Positions 1 to 8,102 of a DNA stretch of 43,729 nucleotides are shown piece by piece. How positions within the stretch are numbered: position 1 is the first letter of the stretch; each line of letters opens with the position of its first letter. Origin of the DNA: JBKPCD01 sp046727175 (GTDB taxonomy: Bacteria > Acidobacteriota > Vicinamibacteria > Vicinamibacterales > 2-12-FULL-66-21); the NCBI GenBank assembly GCA_046727175.1, contig JBKPCD010000083.1:1-43729 (forward strand), in the 5' to 3' direction. Under the pieces are notes generated by a model. It was not told where the DNA came from. It searched no databases and saw nothing but the letters and a program-made list of their open reading frames with translations. A program made the translations under genes and the position numbers.

Positions 1-85
1 GAACGGTGTTGCGTGCGGTGATCACCATCACCGCGAAGCCCAGGACGAGTGCCGCGAGCGAATAGAAGAAGATGGCTTCGAACAC
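1..85 (-). CDS. nuoJ: NADH-quinone oxidoreductase subunit J, N-terminal part (cut by window edge)
   Basis: Only the first 28 codons are present, starting with GTG four bases after the nuoH stop and running off the window. The translation begins MFEAIFFYSLAALVLGF and continues AVMVITARNTV, which matches the first transmembrane helix of NuoJ, a membrane subunit of the complex I proton-pumping arm. The position directly after nuoH is notable because nuoI normally lies between them. The reading is short, so the call rests on the sequence match plus operon context. Confidence 0.8.
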   Translation of the reverse strand, partial: MFEAIFFYSLAALVLGFAVMVITARNTV

Positions 86-89
86 GGGT

Positions 90-1109
90 TTACAGCAGGA
101 CTTTGACGATAGCCGTCACGACGAGATTCGCGATGCCGAGGGGAATCAGGACCTTCCAGCCAAGCCGCATCAACTGATCGTACCGATAGCGTGGCAGTGT
201 CGCACGAATCCAGATGAACACGTACAGGAACACGAATGTCTTGCCCAGGAACCAGATCCATCCGGGCACGAAGTCGAGCACGCTGAGCGCGCCGACGTTG
301 GGAAACGGTCGCAGCCATCCGCCCATAAACAGCGTCGTCGCCACGGCGGACACGACGATCATGTTCGCGTACTCCGCAAGAAAGAACAGCGCGAAGCGCA
401 TGCCGCTGTACTCGGTGTGGAATCCGCCGGTCAATTCCTGCTCCGCCTCGGGGAGATCGAACGGCGCCCGATTGGTTTCGGCGAGCCCTCCGATGAATAG
501 CGTGACGAACGCGACCGGCTGCACGAACGCGTACCAGAGCCCGCTGCGATACTGGGCGTCGACGATGCCGACCATGCTGAGAGTACCGGCAGTGGCGACC
601 ATGCTGACGAGCATGATGGTGACGGCGACCTCATAGCTGATGAGTTGTGCCGACGCGCGCAGCCCCGCGAGCAGGGGAAACTTGCTGTTCGACGCGTAGC
701 CGGCGAGGATGATGCCGTACACGCTGATCGAGGTGATCGAGAGGATGTAGAGCAGCCCGATGTTGACGTCCGCGATGTACAGCGGCACGCGATAGCCGAA
801 GATCCGCGCCTCGCGATCGAACGGAATCACGGCGAACGCAATCAGCGCGGGGACCATCGAGACGATTGGCGCGAGCGTGAAGACCCAGCGGTCCGCGCGG
901 GCCGGCGTGATGTCCTCCTTCAGCAGGAGCTTGATGGCATCCGCGATCGGCTGCAACGTGCCGTACGGTCCGACTCGCATGGGCCCGAGACGGACCTGGA
1001 CCCAGGCGATCACCTTCCGCTCGAGCAGCACCATGTAGGTGACGGAGACCAGAACCGCGTTCAACAGAACGGCGATCTTCAGAAGCGGGACAACGTAGGT
1101 CTCGAGCAT
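90..1109 (-). CDS. nuoH: NADH-quinone oxidoreductase subunit H
   Basis: NuoH (ND1) is the membrane subunit of complex I that forms much of the quinone-binding chamber where the peripheral and membrane arms meet. The 339-residue product has about eight hydrophobic helices and the family signatures LLERKVIAWVQVRLGP near residue 28 and AETNRAPFDLPEAEQEL near residue 210, the latter in the acidic loop facing the quinone site. The ATG at 1109 is preferred; the frame stays open to a TTG at 1145, which would add 12 residues. It follows nuoD and is followed at once by nuoJ, so nuoI is missing from its usual slot. Confidence 0.95.
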   Translation of the reverse strand: MLETYVVPLLKIAVLLNAVLVSVTYMVLLERKVIAWVQVRLGPMRVGPYGTLQPIADAIKLLLKEDITPARADRWVFTLAPIVSMVPALIAFAVIPFDREARIFGYRVPLYIADVNIGLLYILSITSISVYGIILAGYASNSKFPLLAGLRASAQLISYEVAVTIMLVSMVATAGTLSMVGIVDAQYRSGLWYAFVQPVAFVTLFIGGLAETNRAPFDLPEAEQELTGGFHTEYSGMRFALFFLAEYANMIVVSAVATTLFMGGWLRPFPNVGALSVLDFVPGWIWFLGKTFVFLYVFIWIRATLPRYRYDQLMRLGWKVLIPLGIANLVVTAIVKVLL

Positions 1110-1240
1110 CTCTCGCAAATTGTTCTCAGCACCGATGCGCGTCAACTCGGGTCAGGGCTCTCGGCCTTACGCGCGCCTTGCGAAGTAGTCGCGCAGCGAC
1201 TTGCTCCGTTCACCATGCGTAAGCTCTCCTTAGGCGATGA

Positions 1241-1285
1241 TTCTCGTGACAGGCCCAAAGCCAAAAGCCATGAGCCCAAAGCCGG
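1241..1285. repeat. Degenerate repeat, GCCCAAAGCC family (nuoD-nuoH gap)
   Basis: The string TTCTCGTGAC is followed by GCCCAAAGCC-type units (GCCCAAAGCC, AAAAGCC, ATGAGCCC, AAAGCC), ending just before the nuoD stop. A close copy with the same TTCTCGTGAC prefix lies at 13020-13062, a short one near 36163, and a reverse-complement one at 41464-41497. Confidence 0.8.
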
Positions 1286-1287
1286 TG

Positions 1288-2388
1288 TCATCGATCGACT
1301 TCGCCGAGCACGATATCGATCGATCCAATCAGCGCGACGACGTCGGCGACGAGGTGACCGCGAATCAAGCGCGGCAGCGCCTGCAGGTTGCAGAACGAGG
1401 GGGGGCGCACGCGGAAGCGGTACGGCGCGTTCGATCTGCCGTCGCTCACGATGAAATACCCCAGCTCCCCCTTCGGCGACTCGATCGCGTGATACGTCTC
1501 CCCCGCCGGCGGTTTGATGAGGCGCGGCACCTTTCCGAGTATCGGCCCTTCGGGGAGGCCATCGAGCGCCTGACGGATGATTCGGATCGACTGTCGGAAT
1601 TCCTCCAGCCTCACGAGATACCGATCGTACGTGTCGCCAGCCGCTCCGATCGGGACGTCGAATTCGAACTCCGAATACGCAGCGTAGGGCTCGTTCTTCC
1701 GGACGTCGCGCGGAACGCCGGATCCCCGAAGCGGCGGCCCGCTCAGCCCAATTGCAATCGCGTCGCCGCCCGAGATGACGCCGATCCCGCGCGTCCGATC
1801 GCGCCAGATCCGGTTGTGCGTGAGGAGCTCCTCGTACTCCGCAACTTTCGTTTCCATGATGTCGCAGAACGATCGCACCTTGATGTCCCAACCGGACGGA
1901 ATGTCCAGGGGCAGGCCGCCGATGCGCATCGCGTTGTAGGTGAGCCTCGCGCCGCAGAATTCCTCGAAGAGGTCCAGAATCAGCTCGCGTTCGCGGAAGG
2001 CGTAGAGGAAGACGGTCATCGCGCCCAGATCCATCGCGTGGGTCCCGAGCCAGAGACAGTGGCTGGCGATTCGCTGCAGCTCCGCCAGGATCGTGCGGAT
2101 GTACCGGGCGCGCCGCGGCACTTCGAGCGACATCAGCTTCTCGACGGTCTCGCAGTATCCGAGGTTGTTGCTTGCGGCCGCAACGTAGTCCATCCGATCC
2201 GTGAGCAGGATGATCTGCGTCCAGTCGCGCTGCTCGGAGAGCTTCTCGATGCCGCGATGCAGATAGCCGATGACGAGATCGGCGTCCACGACGCGCTCGC
2301 CGTCGAGCCGCAGCACCACGCGAAGCACGCCATGCGTGCTCGGATGCTGCGGGCCCATATTCAGCACGAGCTCGGAAGTCTCGAACAT
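1288..2388 (-). CDS. nuoD: NADH-quinone oxidoreductase subunit D
   Basis: NuoD is the 49-kDa-type subunit of the complex I connecting module, homologous to the large subunit of NiFe hydrogenases, and lines the quinone pocket together with NuoB. The 366-residue protein has the conserved N-terminal MGPQHPSTHGVLR (residues 11-23), the DRMDYV and HCLWLG regions, GGLPLDIP in the middle, and the canonical C-terminus ending GEVDR. The ATG at 2388 fits the family start. A GCCCAAAGCC repeat lies just after its stop and the GAAGTAAGAAG hairpin just before its start. The length is near the short end of the family. Confidence 0.97.
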   Translation of the reverse strand: MFETSELVLNMGPQHPSTHGVLRVVLRLDGERVVDADLVIGYLHRGIEKLSEQRDWTQIILLTDRMDYVAAASNNLGYCETVEKLMSLEVPRRARYIRTILAELQRIASHCLWLGTHAMDLGAMTVFLYAFRERELILDLFEEFCGARLTYNAMRIGGLPLDIPSGWDIKVRSFCDIMETKVAEYEELLTHNRIWRDRTRGIGVISGGDAIAIGLSGPPLRGSGVPRDVRKNEPYAAYSEFEFDVPIGAAGDTYDRYLVRLEEFRQSIRIIRQALDGLPEGPILGKVPRLIKPPAGETYHAIESPKGELGYFIVSDGRSNAPYRFRVRPPSFCNLQALPRLIRGHLVADVVALIGSIDIVLGEVDR

Positions 2389-2398
2389 CGCGACTCGC

Positions 2399-2470
2399 GA
2401 AAGTAAGAAGTAAGAAGTAAGAAGTTCGAAGGAAGAGCACGCAGTTCTTTACTTCTTACTTCTTACTTTC
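2399..2470. repeat. Inverted tandem repeat hairpin, AAGTAAG family (nuoC-nuoD gap)
   Basis: The left arm (2401-2424) is tandem AAGTAAG/AAGTAAGAAG units and the right arm (about 2445-2469) is their complement, TTACTTCTTACTTC, with a spacer of about 20 nt. The right arm abuts the nuoC stop codon. The same design and units recur at 22290-22392. Possible roles are mRNA processing, stability or termination; none is shown. Confidence 0.9.
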
Positions 2471-3125
2471 ATTCGATCTCCTGGCTGCGCCGCAGCTTCA
2501 ACCAGTCCATCGGGTTTTCCATCAACAGCTCGCCGGGCCCTTCCAAGGGATAGTCCTTGCGCTCGGGATGCCCTTGCCATTCGTCCGGCATCAGGATCCG
2601 ACGCAGGTCGGGATGTCCTTCGAACCGGATGCCGAACATGTCGAACACTTCCCGCTCCAGCCAGTTCGCCGACGGCCACACACCGGTGACGGTTGGCACG
2701 CTCGCCGATTCCGCCGTTCGCACTTTCAGCCGCACGCGGTGACGAAGGGGCACCGAGTACAGGGAGTAGATGACGTCGAAGCGCTGCCCGCGCGGCGGCC
2801 AGTCGGTCGCGGTGATGTCCGAGCAGAAGTTGAAGCGCGCGTCGGGCCTGTCGCGGAGATACGTCGCGACCTCGGGCAATCGCGCCGCGTCGACGATCAG
2901 CGTCCAGTCGCCGACCCAGAACGAGATCTGTTGAACCGTATCGGGCAGGGTCGATTGAAGCGCAGCGATGAAAGCAGGAACCGGTACGTGCGGTGGAGGC
3001 GGCGGATCGACCGGGCCGGCCAGAGGAGCAATCGTTTTCGTGCGCTCGGCGGGCCGCGACGTCGTTGTGGCTTTCGGCGCCGAGCCCGGCGGCGATGCAC
3101 CGCTGCCTGTCCCGTCCTCAGTCAT
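2469..3125 (-). CDS. nuoC: NADH-quinone oxidoreductase subunit C
   Basis: NuoC is the 30-kDa-type subunit of the complex I connecting module. The C-terminal two thirds carry the family signature EREVFDMFGIRFEGHPDLRR and the end motif RKDYPLEGPGE. The ATG at 3125 gives 218 residues. The first 55 or so are a low-complexity Ser/Pro/Thr-rich stretch with a run of five prolines, which the core NuoC domain does not need. An internal start may be used instead, but I see no convincing ribosome site for one. The frame upstream stays open to 3203 through the intergenic repeat. nuoB, which normally lies between nuoA and nuoC, is not there. Confidence 0.93.
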   Translation of the reverse strand: MTEDGTGSGASPPGSAPKATTTSRPAERTKTIAPLAGPVDPPPPPHVPVPAFIAALQSTLPDTVQQISFWVGDWTLIVDAARLPEVATYLRDRPDARFNFCSDITATDWPPRGQRFDVIYSLYSVPLRHRVRLKVRTAESASVPTVTGVWPSANWLEREVFDMFGIRFEGHPDLRRILMPDEWQGHPERKDYPLEGPGELLMENPMDWLKLRRSQEIE

Positions 3126-3145
3126 GATGGTGACAGCGGTTTTCG

Positions 3146-3227
3146 ATCCGCGTCTCTCCGCGTCTGTCCGCGTGAATCCGCGTCCCGTGTCGATCGGCGC
3201 CAACCTGCGTGAATCCGCGTCTCACTG
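3146..3227. repeat. Degenerate tandem repeat, TCCGCGT family (nuoA-nuoC gap)
   Basis: Five to six copies of a 9-12 nt unit of the type GAATCCGCGTCT or TCTCCGCGTC fill most of the nuoA-nuoC gap, exactly where nuoB would be expected. No complementary arm is seen nearby. Confidence 0.75.
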
Positions 3228-3578
3228 CCACTCGAGCGCGCCCTTCTTCCAGGCATACGCAAAGCCGACAACGAGGATGAAGAGAAAGACCAGCATCTCG
3301 ACGAGTCCGAACACCGCCAGCCGATCGAGCGTCACCGCCCATGGAAACATGAACACTGTCTCGATCTCGAAGATGACGAAGAGCATAGCGATCAGGTAGT
3401 AGCGGATGCTGTACCGGTCGCGGGCGTCGGTGAGCGGCTCGATCCCGCACTCGTACGGCTCCAGCTTGACCGCATTTTTCTTCTCGCTGTGCAGGAGCCG
3501 CGCGGCGAACAGCGTGAAAAGAGCGAACCCCGTCGCGACGAGGAAGAACAGCAGGATCGGAATGTAGCTCCTGAGCAT
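3222..3578 (-). CDS. nuoA: NADH-quinone oxidoreductase subunit A
   Basis: NuoA (ND3) is a small three-helix membrane subunit of complex I at the joint between the two arms. The 118-residue product starting at the ATG at 3578 has the expected first helix, the loop motif EPYECGIEP, and two further helices with EIETVFMFPW. Its size matches the family. The frame runs open upstream to 3794, but those residues do not resemble NuoA and lie across the promoter. It is the first gene of the nuo operon, about 80 nt downstream of the predicted transcription start. Confidence 0.96.
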   Translation of the reverse strand: MLRSYIPILLFFLVATGFALFTLFAARLLHSEKKNAVKLEPYECGIEPLTDARDRYSIRYYLIAMLFVIFEIETVFMFPWAVTLDRLAVFGLVEMLVFLFILVVGFAYAWKKGALEWQ

Positions 3579-3630
3579 TGTCTGTGCGGGACCGTGTACC
3601 GCGACTCGCCGTGGTTCGAAGTTCGACCGA

Positions 3631-3656
3631 TTCGAGATTAGGATTAGAGATTCAGC
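3631..3656. repeat. Short degenerate repeat GATTAGGATTAGAGATTC in the nuo 5' leader
   Basis: Three GATTAG/GATTC-type units lie in the untranslated leader of the nuo transcript. A related cluster lies at 25938-25967 between rseP and the DUF1028 gene. No partner arm is seen here. Confidence 0.6.
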
Positions 3657-3666
3657 TCTTGGCCTG

Positions 3667-3695
3667 TTTATAGCATCCGCTGTAGTGACGGTCAA
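3667..3695 (-). promoter_or_regulatory. Sigma-70-type promoter of the nuo operon
   Basis: On the minus strand, TTGACC (plus 3690-3695), a 17-nt spacer and TATAAA (plus 3667-3672) each match the consensus at five of six positions. Transcription would start near 3660, leaving a leader of about 80 nt before nuoA. Confidence 0.75.
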
Positions 3696-3773
3696 CAAAC
3701 AGCCGGCGATCTTCCCAGACGCGATTGACGCCACAAGTCCATGTGTAGCAATGATTTTCGGCGCCTCACGTCC

Positions 3774-3803
3774 TTGACGCTCCGCGCGACGCAAGCCTAT
3801 ACT
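3774..3803 (+). promoter_or_regulatory. Sigma-70-type promoter of the VWFA/heme gene run
   Basis: TTGACG (3774-3779), an 18-nt spacer and TATACT (3798-3803) form a strong promoter reading toward the VWFA genes. It is divergent from the nuo promoter about 80 bp away. The predicted leader is about 110 nt. The stretch 3579-3919 otherwise holds the two promoters, the nuo leader and the GATTAG repeat, with no gene. Confidence 0.75.
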
Positions 3804-3919
3804 GCCGATCAGGACGTACCCGCGAAGAACGAAGAATTTACGAGGAATGGTGCGTGTTTACGCGCTGCGCCGGTGCAAGGCCATAGCCTCGGACCCGCAC
3901 GGCTGAGGCTTACTCAATC

Positions 3920-4852
3920 ATGACGCCCATCGTCTTCCTAGCAATCTCGTTCGTACTCGGTGCGCTCGCGCCGGTGCCCCGAGGGCATATGGGGGGACTG
4001 GACCCGGTGCCAGCCCCCGGTGATTCCTTCGCTCAAGCCCGCCAGACCGACACCCGTAATCGGGAGGTCTACGTCAGCGTGGTGGATGGCAGCGGAAAGG
4101 CTGCGCAGGGCTTGACCGTCGAGGACTTCACGGTTCGCGAGGACGGTGTGGCGCGAGAAGTGGTGAAGGTCGAACCGGCGATCGACCCGCTCACGATCTC
4201 CGTGCTCGTCGACGACAGCCAGGCGGCCACCGACGCCATTCCGTACTTGAGAGACGGCCTCAAGTCTTTTGTCGAACGGCTCAACGGCAAGGCTGAGATT
4301 GCGCTCGCCACGATTGGCGAGCGGCCGACGAGCATCGTGGACTACACGACGAGCACCGAAGCGTTGAACAAGGGGATTGGCCGTATCTTCGCGAGACCAG
4401 GGTCGGGCGCATATCTGCTGGAAGGCATCGTCGAAGTCTCTCGCGGGCTCCAGCGACGCGAGGCGAAGCGGCCGGTCATCGTCGCGCTCACGATGGAAGG
4501 GGTCGAATTCAGCAATCGGTACTACGAGCCCGTGCTCGACGACCTGAAGAAAAGCGGCGCCACCCTCCATGTGCTCGCGATTGGAACGCCATCGGACTCG
4601 CAGGCAGACGAGATGAGGAATCGCAACATCGTGATCGCCGAAGGCACCCAGCGTACCGGCGGCCGGCGCGATCAGCTGCTCTCGGTCACGTCGATCAACG
4701 ACAAGCTGAAGCAGCTCGCCGACGAGCTCCTGAATCAGTACGTGGTCACGTACGCGCGGCCCGAGACCCTGATCCCGCCCGAGAAGATGGACGTCTCCGT
4801 CAAACGCCGCGGGCTCACGGCGAGGGCTCGAACCCGCACGGCAGGCCGATGA
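3920..4852 (+). CDS. VWFA-related acidobacterial protein, degenerate MIDAS
   Basis: A 310-residue secreted protein of the TIGR03436 type. Residues 1 to about 35 look like a long signal peptide, followed by the family's beta-rich opening (VYVSVVDGSGKAAQGL, then DFTVREDG) and a von Willebrand A fold. In place of the metal-binding DxSxS motif it has DDSQA, so the last serine is replaced and metal binding may be lost. The C-terminal LLNQYVVTYARP and VKRRGLTARA resemble the paralogue that follows, with which it overlaps by four bases (ATGA). The family's role is unknown; a ligand-binding or scaffold role outside the cytoplasm is inferred. Confidence 0.85.
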   Translation: MTPIVFLAISFVLGALAPVPRGHMGGLDPVPAPGDSFAQARQTDTRNREVYVSVVDGSGKAAQGLTVEDFTVREDGVAREVVKVEPAIDPLTISVLVDDSQAATDAIPYLRDGLKSFVERLNGKAEIALATIGERPTSIVDYTTSTEALNKGIGRIFARPGSGAYLLEGIVEVSRGLQRREAKRPVIVALTMEGVEFSNRYYEPVLDDLKKSGATLHVLAIGTPSDSQADEMRNRNIVIAEGTQRTGGRRDQLLSVTSINDKLKQLADELLNQYVVTYARPETLIPPEKMDVSVKRRGLTARARTRTAGR

Positions 4853-5760
4853 TGTCCTACCGCACGCTGACTTTCTCGGCCATCGTCGCCCTTGCTGCCG
4901 CTGCAGGAGTGGCCGCGCAGCAACGCTTCAAGGCAGGCGTCGAGCTCGTTTCGCTCAGTGTCACCGTCACCGAAGGCACCAAATACGTCACGGATCTTAA
5001 CAAGGACGACTTCGAGGTCTTCGAGGACGGCGCCAAGCAGGACATCACGTTCTTCTCCCGCGAGCAGCAGCCGGTCGCGCTCGCCGTCCTGCTCGATACG
5101 AGCGCCAGCATGGAGGAGCGGCTGCCAACGGCGCAGGAAGCGGCAATCGGGTTTGCGAAGCGGCTGCGCAAAGAAGATTCGATGGAGGTCGTCGACTTCG
5201 ACAGTCAGGTCCGGATCCTCCAGACCTTCACCAACGACGTTGCGGCGCTCGAGAAGGCGATCCGCGACACGAGCGTGAACGGATCGACGTCTCTCTACAA
5301 CGCGATTTACATCTCGTTGAAGGAGCTCAAGAAGGTGAAGGCCATGGCGGCCGAGGAGATCCGACGGCAGGCGATCATCGTGCTCTCGGATGGCGACGAC
5401 ACATCGAGCCTGGTCGAGTACGAGGAAGTGCTCGACCTCGCCAAACGATCCGAAACGGCCATCTACGCGATCGGCATCCGCCAGCCGACGAATGGCCGCC
5501 GTGATTTCAAGGAGGCGGAGTTCGTCCTGCGGCAGTTGTCCACCGAAACAGGCGGACGCGTGTTCTTTCCGTCGGCCATTCCCGAGCTCCCGAAAATCTA
5601 CGAGCAGATCTCCGAGGAGCTCTCCAACCAATACACCATCGGGTACACGTCGAAGAATCCGCTCAAGAACGGCGCGTGGCGGCGCATCCAGGTGCGTGTC
5701 TCCCGTCCGGGTCTGACGGCACGAACGAAGCAGGGCTACTACGGACCTGTCAACCAGTAG
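4849..5760 (+). CDS. VWFA-related acidobacterial protein, intact MIDAS
   Basis: A 303-residue paralogue of the preceding gene, coupled to it by a start/stop overlap. It has a signal peptide ending near VAAQQ (residues 1-25), the opening domain with DFEVFEDGAKQDI, and a VWA domain with an intact metal-ion-dependent adhesion motif DTSASM near residue 84, plus IIVLSDGDDTSS as the later acidic loop. The C-terminus ends SRPGLTARTKQGYYGP, typical of TIGR03436. It is probably a periplasmic or surface protein. The next gene starts five bases after its stop, so this pair may share transcripts with the heme genes. Confidence 0.9.
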   Translation: MMSYRTLTFSAIVALAAAAGVAAQQRFKAGVELVSLSVTVTEGTKYVTDLNKDDFEVFEDGAKQDITFFSREQQPVALAVLLDTSASMEERLPTAQEAAIGFAKRLRKEDSMEVVDFDSQVRILQTFTNDVAALEKAIRDTSVNGSTSLYNAIYISLKELKKVKAMAAEEIRRQAIIVLSDGDDTSSLVEYEEVLDLAKRSETAIYAIGIRQPTNGRRDFKEAEFVLRQLSTETGGRVFFPSAIPELPKIYEQISEELSNQYTIGYTSKNPLKNGAWRRIQVRVSRPGLTARTKQGYYGPVNQ

Positions 5761-5765
5761 GGTCC

Positions 5766-6584
5766 ATGCATCTCCTTCCCCTGGTCCTCTACGCAGCCGC
5801 GGCGGCCGCCTACACGGTGCACTTCGCCTGGCGCGATCCGCGAACCGGGCGGCTTGCGACCGGCATGCTCGGCGCCGGCATCCTCGCGCACACGTTCCTG
5901 ATTGGGATGCAGACGGTCCAGGCCGGCTACGCGCCGCTCGTCGGCACGAGTGCGGCGATCTCGGCGTTCGTGTGGCTGCTGGGCCTCTCGTATCTGTACA
6001 TCGAGCTGACGACCGACGAGCGAGCGATGGGCGTGTTCGTCGCGATTCTGATGGTCGCGCTGTACATCATCCCCGCGCTCGATCCGACGGTCAGTCCACG
6101 ACCCCTCCTGTTGCAGAGCCCGCTTTTCACGCTGCACGTCGTCTCGATGCTCTTTGCGTACGCGAGCTTCGCCCTCGGCAGCGTGCTCGGGGTGACCTAC
6201 GTGCTGCTCTTCAACGAAATCAAGGCGAAGCACCTGGGGTTCTTCTACGCACGTCTGCCGTCGTTGCAGGTTCTCGATGCGATGAATGCGCGCGTCGTCA
6301 TGATCGGCTGGATCTGCCTGACCCTCGGTATCGCCATTGGGGGGCTGTGGGCAACGCAGGTGCACGCTTCGCCGGATCCGCGTGCGCAGGCGATGCACTT
6401 CGGGGATCCCAAGATCCTCGTCGCGCTCATTTCCTGGGCCGTGTACTCGTTCGCGCTCCTCGCGCGGCGCGTGATCGGCTGGAGCGGCCGGCGTGCCGCA
6501 TGGCTGTCGGCCATCGCGTTCGTGATCGTGTTGCTCAATTTCGTGCCGGTGGGCTACTTCTTCACGAAGAGCCATAACTTTTAG
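5766..6584 (+). CDS. hemX: HemX/CcsA-family cytochrome c assembly-type membrane protein
   Basis: A 272-residue integral membrane protein with about eight hydrophobic helices and the shape of the CcsA/HemX (Cytochrom_C_asm) family. The weakly conserved FGDPKILVALISW near the C-terminus corresponds to the WDPKE-type segment of CcsA proteins. A heme-handling role, or control of glutamyl-tRNA reductase abundance as described for Bacillus HemX, is inferred from the position just before hemA. The ATG at 5766 follows the VWFA stop. CcsA-type function in cytochrome c maturation is the main alternative; no ccsB/resB is in view. Confidence 0.75.
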   Translation: MHLLPLVLYAAAAAAYTVHFAWRDPRTGRLATGMLGAGILAHTFLIGMQTVQAGYAPLVGTSAAISAFVWLLGLSYLYIELTTDERAMGVFVAILMVALYIIPALDPTVSPRPLLLQSPLFTLHVVSMLFAYASFALGSVLGVTYVLLFNEIKAKHLGFFYARLPSLQVLDAMNARVVMIGWICLTLGIAIGGLWATQVHASPDPRAQAMHFGDPKILVALISWAVYSFALLARRVIGWSGRRAAWLSAIAFVIVLLNFVPVGYFFTKSHNF

Positions 6585-6652
6585 GCGGCTCGAGACGAAG
6601 TCATGAACTCGTTTCCAGCTGCTGGTCAGCGAGCCGCATAGGGGAGGCGCGC

Positions 6653-6722
6653 CCCGGGCCCCCGCCGGAGCGGAGCGGGGCGAAGGGGCCCCCGCGAGAG
6701 ACAGCGGGGCGGGGCCCCCGCC
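6653..6722. repeat. GC-rich repeat with three GGGCCCCCGC units (hemX-hemA gap)
   Basis: Three copies of a palindromic GGGGCCCCCGC unit (near 6654, 6685 and 6711) are separated by GGAGCGGAGCGGGGCGAAG-like sequence, able to form stable alternative hairpins about 70 nt before hemA. The rest of 6585-6788 shows no gene. Confidence 0.7.
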
Positions 6723-6788
6723 GCACGTATTGTGTACGGTGGGGGGTATAGGGGGTCCGGCGGGACGAAGTCCGACGGAATAGTTTTG

Positions 6789-8102
6789 ATGCGTCTGTTC
6801 GCAGTTGGTGTGAGCCATCGGACCGCGCCGATCGAGTTGCGGGAAACCGTGGATTTCTCCCGCGGCGGGATCGATCGTGCGCTCACGACGCTTGCCGCGA
6901 GAGGGATCGGCGAGGCCGTCGTGCTCTCGACCTGCAACCGCGCCGAGGTCTACGCGACCGGCGATACCGACGCCACGCTCGCCGCGCTCGCACGATTCTT
7001 CAGCGATTACCACGGCATCGACTCGGCACGACTGACGGATCACCTCTATTTCCATCGTGGCGGCGACGCGGCGCGACACCTGTTCAGAGTGGCGGCCGGC
7101 CTGGAGTCGCTCGTCGTCGGCGAGCCGCAGATTCTCGGTCAGGTCAAGTCGGCCTTCACGGCGGCGAGCGATCTGCGCCTCACGGGTTCGGTCACCAACC
7201 GTCTGTTCCACTCAGCGTTTGCGACCGGCAAGCGCGTACGCAATGAAACCGGACTTGGTGAAGGGGCCGTCTCGGTCAGCTACGCGGCAATCGCACTGGC
7301 GAGGAAGATCTTTGGCAACCTCAGGGGACTGAAAGTCCTGATTCTCGGCGCCGGCGAGATGGCGAAGCTGACCGGGATCCACCTGCAGGCGCAACAGGTC
7401 GATCAAATCACCATCGCAAGCCGCACGTTGGCGACGGCGGCGGCGCTCGCCAGCCAGCTCGGAGGACGGGCCCTCCCGTGGTCCAACCTCGATGTCGCGC
7501 TCGGAGCGGCCGATATCGTCGTCACGACAACCGGTGCCACCGAGCCGATCCTGACGCGCGCGCACATCGAAGAGGTGCTGCGGGCGCGCCGGAATCGCAC
7601 GCTGTTCGTGATCGATATTGCGCTTCCGCGCGACGTGGAGAGCAGCGTCGGCGATCTCGACCAGGTGTTCCTCTACAACATCGACGATCTGCAGACGATC
7701 GTGCAGGAAAACCTCGCGCGCCGAAGTGCGGAGTTGACGCGCGCCGAGGCAATCGTCGACGAGGAAGTGAACAAGTTCAGCGCGTGGATGCAGTCGCGCG
7801 AGATCATCCCGACGATCGTCGCGCTGAGGCAGCGGTTCGAGGCGATTCGACAGTCCGAGCTGCAGCGCCTCGCACCGAAACTGTCGTCGCTGCCGGCCGA
7901 CGCGCGCGCGCGGGTGGACGACGTCACGCGCCTGATCGTCGAGAAGCTGCTGCTCTCACCGACCGAGCAGCTCAAAGCGATTAGCGACGAGACGACGATG
8001 GTTGCGTACTCGGACGCGTTGAACCGGTTGTTCAGCCTCGCTGAGGACGAAGCGGCAGGTCGACCCGCCGAGGTAGCGCCGTCTGAAGCGCGATCGAAAT
8101 GA
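6789..8102 (+). CDS. hemA: Glutamyl-tRNA reductase
   Basis: HemA reduces glutamyl-tRNA(Glu) with NADPH to glutamate-1-semialdehyde, the first committed step of C5-pathway heme synthesis. The 437-residue protein opens with the family start MRLFAVGVSHRTAPIELRE and has the catalytic cysteine in LSTCNRAE (Cys49), the VVGEPQILGQVK segment, a Rossmann motif VLILGAGEMAKL, and a C-terminal helical dimerisation domain. The ATG at 6789 is chosen from that homology; no good ribosome site precedes it. It overlaps hemC by four bases. The substrate partner, HemL, is encoded at 20998. Confidence 0.97.
   Translation: MRLFAVGVSHRTAPIELRETVDFSRGGIDRALTTLAARGIGEAVVLSTCNRAEVYATGDTDATLAALARFFSDYHGIDSARLTDHLYFHRGGDAARHLFRVAAGLESLVVGEPQILGQVKSAFTAASDLRLTGSVTNRLFHSAFATGKRVRNETGLGEGAVSVSYAAIALARKIFGNLRGLKVLILGAGEMAKLTGIHLQAQQVDQITIASRTLATAAALASQLGGRALPWSNLDVALGAADIVVTTTGATEPILTRAHIEEVLRARRNRTLFVIDIALPRDVESSVGDLDQVFLYNIDDLQTIVQENLARRSAELTRAEAIVDEEVNKFSAWMQSREIIPTIVALRQRFEAIRQSELQRLAPKLSSLPADARARVDDVTRLIVEKLLLSPTEQLKAISDETTMVAYSDALNRLFSLAEDEAAGRPAEVAPSEARSK

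Noticed and set aside
1237..2406. Long open frames opposite nuoD on both strands, up to 430 codons
   Set aside because: They lie wholly within nuoD, which has clear motifs; the translations are Arg/Asp/Glu/His-rich low-information shadows of GC-rich codons.
3741..3923. 60-codon plus-strand frame in the VWFA leader
   Set aside because: It starts upstream of the predicted promoter -10 box and has no ribosome site or known motif.
5739..7211. 490-codon minus-strand frame across hemX and the hemA start
   Set aside because: It is antisense to two recognised genes, spans their gap, and has no recognisable domain.
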